Assembly: GCA_013288345.1 (NCBI GenBank)
Contig: JABDCA010000012.1
Location: forward strand, 1-64,000
Direction of reading: 5' to 3'
DNA: 64,000 nt
DNA from: Bacteroidota bacterium
GTDB lineage: Bacteria > Bacteroidota > Bacteroidia > JABEUT01
Shown: positions 57,469-64,000 of the stretch, one piece after another
Layout: every line of letters begins with the position of its first letter
Position numbering within the stretch: position 1 is the stretch's first letter
Notes under the pieces: model-generated
What the model saw: the letters and a program-made list of their open reading frames with translations, nothing else
The model's database searches: none
What the model was told of the DNA's origin: nothing
Translations under genes and position numbers: made by a program

Positions 57469-58929
57469 ATGAATATGGGCCGGATTTTAATTTTTACAGC
57501 TTTAATGCTTTGGGGTTGCCATGGTAACTCTACTACAGACAATACCACTCAGAATAATACCAATGCTCCTGTATTGGATACAGTAAAGCATGCTCATGTT
57601 GATGCCAAACCACTTGATAAAGGAGTTATTATTGATACGGTTCATTGTATTGACATTCCAGCGCAAGTATATTCTATTTACCTGCCAACTAATTATTCTT
57701 CAACAAAAAAATGGCCGGTGGTTTATTTCTTCGACCCGCATGGTGTAGGTAACCTGCCTTTAAAATTGTATAAGGCGCTGGCTCAAAAATACGGCTTCAT
57801 AATTGCAGGAACGTATGGCTCTAAAAACGGAATGCAAATAGAAGCGTCTGGCAGGGCAGCACAGGCTTTTATGGAAGATGTATCGGAAAGGCTTTCTGTT
57901 GACAATGCACGCATTTATACATTTGGTTTTTCGGGCGGAGCGAGAGTAGCTTGCGCACTTGCACTCAATGGTGGCATAGCCGGAGTGATAGCTTGTGGCG
58001 GTGGCTTCCCACAAAATCATCCTCAAATCAACCAACCTTTTGCTTTACTCTCTTTTGTGGGAGAAAAAGATTTTAATTATATAGAACTTAAAAATCTCGA
58101 CAAAGAACTGGATAACACCCCCCTTTTGCATCAGCTTATTGTGTTTCATGGCAAGCATCAGTGGCCGCCCGTAACAGATGTTGAGCAGGCTTTTCAGTGG
58201 ATGGATGCAACCGCTATGCAAGCCAAAACCATGCCGGTGAATGATTCGATTGTAAAAGCTATACAGCAGCAGCTTTTAAAAGAGCTTGATAAAAACGGCT
58301 TGCGCGATAAAACCATACATGAATATTTTACTTACAAAAAGATGCTGAATTTTTTACGCGGGCTTACCAATGTAGATGTCTACGTAGCTAAGGTGCAGGA
58401 AATACAGAGCTCAGAAAAATATACCAAGTATGTTAGAGATGAGCAGCAGAGTGAGGTAGATGAGGCCAATATGCAGCACCAATACCTGCAATATCTTTCG
58501 GAGAAAGACGGCCCCTGGTGGCAGGATAAAATTAAAGATATGCGCGCTATCATAGCTCGGGATACCACGACGCCTGTATCGCTACAATGCCAGCGTTTGC
58601 TTAGCTTTTTAAGCCTTGCTGTGTATATGGGCGCTTCACGTTCATTCAATTCACCTGATGATGGTTCTACCGCACATTTCCTCGACCTGTACGGATTAGT
58701 TGACCCGACAAACCCTGAACACGATTATTTATTTGCAGGCTTATATGCACGTGAGAACAACCCTGAAAAAGCCATAAGTAGTTTGCATGATGCAGTAAAA
58801 CTAGGTTTTACAGACTCTAAGAGAATGCAATCAGATTCTAACTTCGTATCTATTAAAGATAAACCGGAATTTAAGGAGTTACTGAAGAAGATACAGAGCA
58901 TGCCGCCAAAGCTTGATGTAACCCAGTAA
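57469..58929 (+). CDS. Lipoprotein with an alpha/beta hydrolase (PHB depolymerase/esterase-like) domain
   Basis: A 486-residue protein. The signal peptide ends in a lipobox (ALMLWGC, Cys17), followed by a Thr/Asn-rich tether. Residues about 50-240 are an esterase-like fold: WPVVYFFDPHGVGNLPLKLY, and the nucleophile elbow FGFSGGARVAC (Ser around 157); FHGKHQWPP carries the likely catalytic His. The C-terminal 200 residues are helical with a TPR-like end (FAGLYARENNPEKAISSLHD). It should sit at the outer membrane or periplasm. Substrate unknown. Two ATG starts two codons apart are possible. Confidence 0.75.
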   Translation: MNMGRILIFTALMLWGCHGNSTTDNTTQNNTNAPVLDTVKHAHVDAKPLDKGVIIDTVHCIDIPAQVYSIYLPTNYSSTKKWPVVYFFDPHGVGNLPLKLYKALAQKYGFIIAGTYGSKNGMQIEASGRAAQAFMEDVSERLSVDNARIYTFGFSGGARVACALALNGGIAGVIACGGGFPQNHPQINQPFALLSFVGEKDFNYIELKNLDKELDNTPLLHQLIVFHGKHQWPPVTDVEQAFQWMDATAMQAKTMPVNDSIVKAIQQQLLKELDKNGLRDKTIHEYFTYKKMLNFLRGLTNVDVYVAKVQEIQSSEKYTKYVRDEQQSEVDEANMQHQYLQYLSEKDGPWWQDKIKDMRAIIARDTTTPVSLQCQRLLSFLSLAVYMGASRSFNSPDDGSTAHFLDLYGLVDPTNPEHDYLFAGLYARENNPEKAISSLHDAVKLGFTDSKRMQSDSNFVSIKDKPEFKELLKKIQSMPPKLDVTQ

Positions 58930-58939
58930 GTTTATTTTT

Positions 58940-59008
58940 GCCCCCTTCCCCCTAGAGGGGGTATAGAACCTTTCGTGTATTTTAAAGCCCTATTAGGGGT
59001 TTGGGGCC
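58940..59008. repeat. Second GCCCC...GGGG inverted repeat between convergent genes
   Basis: GCCCCCTTCCCCCTAGAGGGG and GCCCTATTAGGGGTTTGGGG form an imperfect inverted repeat of the same plan as 39135-39216; both lie between gene ends that face each other. Confidence 0.6.
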
Positions 59009-59023
59009 GACGCAAATAGAGAT

Positions 59024-59773
59024 TTATTTAGTTAGGCTATATTCTCCTTTGCTATCAATAGTAATATCGGGTATAAGTTTCTTTGTTTCAAAATAAGTGT
59101 AGCCTTCCTTCAAGCTGTTCCAGAAGTTTAAAGTTGTTTCATCTTTTGTTGTGCTTTTCAAAAAAGCCATTCCTTTATCATCAAGTTTGGTAGGAAAAAT
59201 ATGAATGGGTATAGTTTGTTCACCATTGTTATGCGCTTCAAGTGCCAGTAAGTATATCTCTTTTATTTTATCGTCGGTCATGGGCATGCAACCAATGGTG
59301 ACACAGTTGCCATGTATCATAATATCTCCGCCGGGCGCCGATGTATTGCCTTTTATCAGATCGGCTTTGTTGGGGTAACTTACTTGCAATGCCAGATAAA
59401 ATTCGCTGTTGGGCTGAAAAACACTTATGTGATAAAAACCTTCAGGCACTTGTCCATCGCCTTCCTTGCGTTTTGGCCCCAAGCCACCCGATGCTTTGCA
59501 AATAGAGTAGATATCAACCAAACTAAATTGCCCGGAGTGTTTTGACCTCGCCCAAATTTCAAAATCGCCTTCGTGTTTAAATACACGTATAAATATTTCA
59601 AAATGCGAAGTATCTATACCTGCTTTGGTGAGCTTTGCTTTAACAACATCCCACTTTTCCGAATAAGCAGTACGTACGTGTGGATATTTTAATTGCTCTG
59701 CCTTAAAATCGGGCTTGTGACTAAAGCTCAGACTGGCAAGAGAAAAAAGGAATATTAAAAATAATTGTTTCAT
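59024..59773 (-). CDS. YafK-type L,D-transpeptidase (YkuD fold)
   Basis: A 249-residue protein with a signal peptide (MKQLFLIFLFSLASLSFSHK). The active-site block is IMIHGNCVTIGCMPMTDDKI with His154 and Cys162, the HxxxxxxxGC pattern of L,D-transpeptidases. GPKRKEGDGQVPEGFYHIS is the typical YafK lead-in. YafK/DpaA of E. coli is an amidase that frees Lpp from peptidoglycan, so a wall-editing role rather than crosslinking is possible here. It acts in the periplasm. Confidence 0.9.
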   Translation of the reverse strand: MKQLFLIFLFSLASLSFSHKPDFKAEQLKYPHVRTAYSEKWDVVKAKLTKAGIDTSHFEIFIRVFKHEGDFEIWARSKHSGQFSLVDIYSICKASGGLGPKRKEGDGQVPEGFYHISVFQPNSEFYLALQVSYPNKADLIKGNTSAPGGDIMIHGNCVTIGCMPMTDDKIKEIYLLALEAHNNGEQTIPIHIFPTKLDDKGMAFLKSTTKDETTLNFWNSLKEGYTYFETKKLIPDITIDSKGEYSLTK

Positions 59774-59793
59774 TTATATGTGACAATAAGTCC

Positions 59794-60519
59794 TTAACTT
59801 TTATAGTAAAAACACCAGTATAAATTAATCCCAACCCTCATGTCGTAAGTTTTAAATTGTCCGTGGGTTGATGTTAATTGCAACTGATTTGAATATACAC
59901 TTGAAACGTATTTATCATTATAGAGAAATTGAAAATTAATATCTAAATATAAATTATTGCACTTTTTAAACTTATAAATGAATCCTGTAAAAGGCCCTCC
60001 TGAGTAGTATGTTCTTCCTTCATAAATAATACTGTCAGAAGATAAGCCTCTATCCCAGGTATCATCACTACGTCCATAACGAGTCAAAATACCTATGTAA
60101 AGGGAAGTACCTAGGTTTTCCCGTATTTTTTTTAAATTAAAGTAATGCCTGTAATTTAAGAATACCGCCCTGTCAATTCCATCATAGTGTAATGAAGGTA
60201 TATTTGGATTTTGTACAGTATTACGATCTAAGGCATCCTCATCTGCATAAAAATAACCATCTATTCCTATGGAGTTATTTTTTAAAAAGCCTATTTCAAA
60301 TCCTAAAAGCCCATTCAAGCCTCCAGCATTACCAAAAGTCCAGGGTAGGAGTTTTCCTTTAATTCCCCATGTTTGATAATCTCCTTGAGGATTGTATGGA
60401 GTGACTATATCATCTGCGGAGGCTTTTAAGTTTTCAACACTTCCCTGGGCAAAGGAGTGAGTTGAAATCATCAAGCCAATTAGAAATGACAAATTTCTAT
60501 TTAATGGGACTTTGAACAT
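59794..60519 (-). CDS. Hypothetical outer-membrane barrel protein
   Basis: A 241-residue protein from ATG 60519 (MFKVPLNRNLSFLIGLMIST), with a signal peptide ending HSFAQ. The mature part has many alternating strands (GGLNGLLGFEIGFLKNNSIG, LGTSLYIGILTRYG, YLDINFQFLYNDKY) and ends MRVGINLYWCFYYKS, an aromatic terminal strand, as in outer-membrane barrels. It has high Asn/Tyr and is AT-richer than its neighbours. It is 20 bases upstream of the YafK gene on the same strand. Confidence 0.65.
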   Translation of the reverse strand: MFKVPLNRNLSFLIGLMISTHSFAQGSVENLKASADDIVTPYNPQGDYQTWGIKGKLLPWTFGNAGGLNGLLGFEIGFLKNNSIGIDGYFYADEDALDRNTVQNPNIPSLHYDGIDRAVFLNYRHYFNLKKIRENLGTSLYIGILTRYGRSDDTWDRGLSSDSIIYEGRTYYSGGPFTGFIYKFKKCNNLYLDINFQFLYNDKYVSSVYSNQLQLTSTHGQFKTYDMRVGINLYWCFYYKS

Positions 60520-60606
60520 AAGTGGTTTTATATTGTCCTTGCTATACAAATCTTTTCTAATTCCTGTTTTAAAAGGAATTTAAAAGAACAGTTTTTTATG
60601 TCAAAC

Positions 60607-63600
60607 CTAGTAGAGCAATATCTTTTTAACTGCCTTTGAGTTATTGCCTTCTACCGAAAGGAAATAGACTCCCTTGCTAAAGCCCGCCAGGTTAATGTTC
60701 TTGGTGGTATGTCCGGCAAGTTGCAACTTATCGGCATAAATGCTTTGGCCAAGCACATTGGTAATATTCATAGTATATTCTCCATTGGTAGGCACATCAA
60801 ATGCAAGTTGCAGGTTACCTGTTGTAGGGTTAGGGTAAGCGGTAATATAATCGTTTATCGATATTTCGTTTATTCCGCTAACTACTGTGGTTACCACTAA
60901 CTGCCCCTGAGCACTACATCCATTGGTATCAGCAATTGTAACTTTATACACACCTTTTTTCGCTATAACTAAAGTATTAGAAGTAGCTCCAGATACTACT
61001 ACACTATTTAAAAACCATTGGTATGATGCATAACCTGCAGGGGTTGCAGTAAGTGTATCTGCATTTTGCTTAATAACCGGGGTAGGCGGCATTGGGGTTA
61101 CAGTAATAAAGCTTGTTTTGGTAACCGAATTACTGCCAACGCTGTTTCCCGAAGTAAGTGATACGGCATATGTTCCTGCTGTATTATAAGTAATTGTAGG
61201 GCTTTGTGCGGTTGACGATGCAGGGGAACCACCTGTAAATGTCCAGCTCCAGCTTGTAGGTTCGTTAGCTGATGTATCGGTAAACTGTACAGTGTTGGTT
61301 GCGCATAATTTGGTTGGGAAAGCAGTAAAGTTTGCCACAGGTGCAAGAGCTGAAGGTTGGTATAAACCAACTTGCCATGTACCGCGGCCATAAGTAGCTG
61401 CATCAAGCAAATTGCCCGGAGCATATATTTGCAGATCGGCAATAATTACATTAGGCAAGCCTGTGTTGTAAGATACCCATTCGCCACCTGTATTTACAGT
61501 GTCTCTGTAATAAACACCCATATCAGTACCTGCATACATAGCATCAATTCCGCCGCCTGCATATACTATACAATTTGCAGGTAAGTTAGGTAAGCCCGTA
61601 GAAATATTGGTCCAGCTTGTACCGCCCAGGTTGCTCATAAAAACTTTATCACTCGCATTGTATCCTGACATAGTTACAAATACCCGTAACGGATTATTTG
61701 GATCTACTATAATTCGGGTAACAGCTACGTTCGGAAGATTGCCACTAACGTTATTCCAGTTTGTGCCGCCATTCACGGTACTATAAATGGTTCCACCCTG
61801 GGCAGTATAAATATACTGATCGTTTGATGGAGCAACAGCAATAGAAGTAACTGTACCTGTTGTAGCGTATGTACTTATCTTGGTCCAGCTGGTACCGCGA
61901 TTGGTCGATTTCCAAACGTTATTTAATCCTGCAAATATGGTTGAAGAGTTCTGAGGATCTAACATCCATGGAGTAACCCATGCGCCGGTTTCGGTAATAC
62001 CACTGGTAATACCTTTAAAGGAAGCGCCGGCGTTACTCGACATTTCAAAACTACCCTGGTAGGTTTCACCATACATATAGTTGTTGTTGGTTTGGTCAAT
62101 AAAACACATCATACCATCACCGCCAATAACTTCTGACCAACCTGCATTAGCTAAATTGGTGCCGTTATCCTGCCAGCCGGTTATCCATTCACTGGCATTG
62201 CTGCCCGATAAGCCTATACTGTATTGTTCTGAAATTTGAAGACCATTACTAACATCAGACCATGAGCTTGTCACACTGGTCGATTTATGAACGCCTCCGT
62301 CATCACCGGCATATACTGATGTTCCGCTGCCGGGCACAAAAGCTATGCAATGTATATCGGCATGCACATAAGGATGTCCAAATCCGTTCCAATCGGTTAT
62401 TCTTGTCCAACTGGTACCACTGTTAGTCGATTCCCAAATATTTACTCCGCCTACCAATACTGTAGTAGCGCTGGTTGGTGATACTGCTATAGATAATGTG
62501 TACCATCCCTGGCCTGCGGTAGCATCACTTCCGGTACCGTTAGAGAAGCCTAAAACGTTAGGGGTGGTAGATTGAAGTTTGAATGTTTTACCGGTGTCAG
62601 TTGAGAGCCATATACCAAAGAAAGAATAGTTAGTTGCATTGTCGGCAAATACATAAACATAGTTAGGTGCAGCAGGTGTAACACCTAACTGCATCCTTCC
62701 TGCACCTGAAACAGATGGCAGGGTTATAGATGTGAATGACTGGCCACCATTTATAGAACGATAATAAGATCCGGCGCCTCCAAGAGGTCCGGTAGTTCCG
62801 TATACAATTGAAGGGTTACCCGGTTCAAATTCAACACTCCTAAACTCACCACCTTGCACGTTATACCATGTAAGTCCGGCATTGTTGGTATAATACATAC
62901 CAAAGGAAGTAGCCGCTAAAATGATAGAAGTATTTTTCGGGTTGATTTTAAGTTCGTTGATAGTATATTCTGATGGGCCGCTTGTTTGTAATGTATAGTG
63001 CAGGCCTGTTTGTTTCCATGTGGCACCGCCATCGGTCGATTTCATTACACCAATGGTTGAAGGTGTTGTAAATGATCCGTTAATACCATCACCGTCGCCG
63101 GTAGCAAGGTACATAATGCTCGAATTGGTTGGGTCAATGGCTATATCGCTGGTGCCTAAACCTAAAAGTCCGTCTGTATTGGTCGACCATGAAGTGCCTC
63201 CGTTGGTCGATTTCCACAAACCGCCTGAAGGGGCGCATGCATAAACAATACTTGTATTTTTTGGGTCAAAACGCACACGGTTTATCCTTCCTGCATCGCC
63301 ACCCGATGGTACGTTAGTATTACCAACATATGTCCATGTACCTGTTGCACCTAAAGCTTTGTGTGAGCTTTGTTTATTTTTTTGTGTAGCTAAAAAATTC
63401 TGATAATCCTTTTCAATAACAGCAGGGTCAGGCAATTTGCCACTTGGGTACGAACGCGGAATCATTTGTGCTTCCCAACGTTTAAAAAGAAGGTAGTTGC
63501 CATCTTCCTCGTTATCACCACCGGGCTTCACCGCATCCTTATCATTATCTGCCTCAGGTTTATGTATAGCATACCATTGGTTAAAGGCCGCCTGCACATC

Positions 63601-63711
63601 TTTCAGGTTGGCATTTCGGTCTCTCATCATTTCGGTCCAGTCTTGCTGAGCAAAAAGGCCACAACTTAAAAACAGAGAAAATATAGACAAAGAAAGGGTA
63701 AGCTTTTTCAT
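60607..63711 (-). CDS. Secreted BNR/sortilin-like repeat protein with PKD domain and T9SS type A sorting domain
   Basis: A 1,034-residue protein with a signal peptide (MKKLTLSLSIFSLFLSCGLF). Residues about 150-780 hold BNR/Asp-box repeats: KSTNGGTSWSTN, KSTDGGATWKQT, ESTNSGTSWTR, KSTNRGTSWTK, STVNGGTNWNN, of the type in VPS10/sortilin and sialidase propellers. A PKD domain follows (FTDTSANEPTSWSWTFTGGS) and then an Ig-like part. The end YPNPTTGNLQLAFDVP through KGVYFLSVEG is the type A sorting signal (Por secretion C-terminal domain) for export by the type IX system. No sialidase catalytic residues are evident; a binding or adhesin role is likelier. Confidence 0.9.
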   Translation of the reverse strand: MKKLTLSLSIFSLFLSCGLFAQQDWTEMMRDRNANLKDVQAAFNQWYAIHKPEADNDKDAVKPGGDNEEDGNYLLFKRWEAQMIPRSYPSGKLPDPAVIEKDYQNFLATQKNKQSSHKALGATGTWTYVGNTNVPSGGDAGRINRVRFDPKNTSIVYACAPSGGLWKSTNGGTSWSTNTDGLLGLGTSDIAIDPTNSSIMYLATGDGDGINGSFTTPSTIGVMKSTDGGATWKQTGLHYTLQTSGPSEYTINELKINPKNTSIILAATSFGMYYTNNAGLTWYNVQGGEFRSVEFEPGNPSIVYGTTGPLGGAGSYYRSINGGQSFTSITLPSVSGAGRMQLGVTPAAPNYVYVFADNATNYSFFGIWLSTDTGKTFKLQSTTPNVLGFSNGTGSDATAGQGWYTLSIAVSPTSATTVLVGGVNIWESTNSGTSWTRITDWNGFGHPYVHADIHCIAFVPGSGTSVYAGDDGGVHKSTSVTSSWSDVSNGLQISEQYSIGLSGSNASEWITGWQDNGTNLANAGWSEVIGGDGMMCFIDQTNNNYMYGETYQGSFEMSSNAGASFKGITSGITETGAWVTPWMLDPQNSSTIFAGLNNVWKSTNRGTSWTKISTYATTGTVTSIAVAPSNDQYIYTAQGGTIYSTVNGGTNWNNVSGNLPNVAVTRIIVDPNNPLRVFVTMSGYNASDKVFMSNLGGTSWTNISTGLPNLPANCIVYAGGGIDAMYAGTDMGVYYRDTVNTGGEWVSYNTGLPNVIIADLQIYAPGNLLDAATYGRGTWQVGLYQPSALAPVANFTAFPTKLCATNTVQFTDTSANEPTSWSWTFTGGSPASSTAQSPTITYNTAGTYAVSLTSGNSVGSNSVTKTSFITVTPMPPTPVIKQNADTLTATPAGYASYQWFLNSVVVSGATSNTLVIAKKGVYKVTIADTNGCSAQGQLVVTTVVSGINEISINDYITAYPNPTTGNLQLAFDVPTNGEYTMNITNVLGQSIYADKLQLAGHTTKNINLAGFSKGVYFLSVEGNNSKAVKKILLY

Positions 63712-63731
63712 AAAGATATCGGTTTAGAAGG

Positions 63732-63739
63732 CAAACTTA
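63732..63739 (-). promoter_or_regulatory. -7 promoter element (TAAGTTTG) of the BNR protein gene
   Basis: Minus-strand TAAGTTTG matches TAnnTTTG and is 20 bases before the start codon. Confidence 0.5.
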
Positions 63740-63822
63740 TGAAATTGTTGTGTTTAAAGCAAATAAATAAGGCTGGCAAATCTGCCAGTATGGGTTTAGT
63801 GATAGCGAACACGAATTTAGCG

Positions 63823-63830
63823 TAGCTTTG
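63823..63830 (+). promoter_or_regulatory. -7 promoter element (TAGCTTTG) of rimO
   Basis: TAGCTTTGCCCC has the extended C-rich form and lies 20 bases before the GTG at 63851. Confidence 0.5.
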
Positions 63831-63850
63831 CCCCTTCTTTAAAGGAAATA

Positions 63851-64000
63851 GTGAAGACAAAGACGTTAAAAAAGAACAGGGTAAATGTAGTTACACTGGG
63901 TTGTTCAAAAAACCTGGTTGATTCTGAGGTGCTTATGGCACAACTCAAGGCTAATAACTACGATGTAAAGCATGAAGTTGATGGCGCCCCTATAGTGGTT
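63851..64000 (+). CDS. rimO: Ribosomal protein S12 methylthiotransferase (N-terminal part; gene leaves the window)
   Basis: Fifty codons are present from a GTG start (MKTKTLKKNRVNVV). VVTLGCSKNLVDSEVLMAQL is the signature of RimO and carries the first Cys of the N-terminal Fe-S cluster of the UPF0004 domain. RimO adds a methylthio group to Asp89 of S12 by radical SAM chemistry. The LGCSKNLVDSE wording fits RimO better than MiaB. It is divergent from the BNR protein gene. Confidence 0.9.
   Translation, partial: MKTKTLKKNRVNVVTLGCSKNLVDSEVLMAQLKANNYDVKHEVDGAPIVV

Overview
The window looks like chromosomal DNA of a Bacteroidota bacterium, probably near Chitinophagales or Sphingobacteriales, although the 16S text alone does not let me fix the genus. 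The evidence is repeated -7 promoter elements of the form TAnnTTTG, almost no Shine-Dalgarno sequences, two type IX secretion substrates, gliding-type C-terminal domains, a HU-CCDC81/SPOR protein, DUF4270, a GldA-like ATPase, and the Bacteroidota order GT5-like / DUF4270 / glmS. I see no prophage, insertion sequence, plasmid gene or CRISPR array.

Layout. 1-8.5 kb: housekeeping and envelope genes (PLP decarboxylase, barrel protein, kmo, hemJ, broken yraN, ldcA, a TPR-SpoIIE phosphatase). 8.6-21.9 kb: translation and transcription core (four tRNAs, tuf, tRNA-Trp, secE-nusG-rplKAJL-rpoBC). 21.9-28.3 kb: a structured intergenic repeat, a small membrane protein and a complete rRNA operon (16S, tRNA-Ile, tRNA-Ala, 23S, 5S) with two promoters, boxA-like motifs and processing stems. 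28.4-43.1 kb: NUDIX, ABC ATPase, OsmC, GT5-like protein, DUF4270, glmS, sodA, lipid A-type acyltransferase, desaturase, aspS, metK. 43.2-48.2 kb: a giant T9SS type B protein and a PSP1/RicT protein. 48.2-52.9 kb: a leftward ArsR-controlled run of SRPBCC, VOC, hydrolase, DoxX and DUF4287 genes. 53-64 kb: HU/SPOR protein, kdsB, cinA, hypothetical genes, YafK-type transpeptidase, barrel protein, T9SS type A BNR protein and the start of rimO.

Functional links. Genes for ribosome, EF-Tu, tRNA and rRNA share an extended promoter (TAnnTTTGCnnCCC), suggesting common growth control. The ArsR cluster looks like one operon under a regulator with two direct-repeat sites at its own promoter. Envelope genes (ldcA, kdsB, glmS, acyltransferase, YafK, SPOR protein) are scattered rather than clustered.

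Caution. Four genes (yraN, rpoB, a double SRPBCC gene, a VOC gene) carry a reading-frame break exactly at a homopolymer run. Because rpoB is essential, sequencing or assembly indels are the simplest explanation. I did not find a clearly new biological system; the best candidates are the ArsR/SRPBCC/VOC cluster with its operators, the 84-nt structured repeat, and the perfect inverted repeat between the rRNA promoters.
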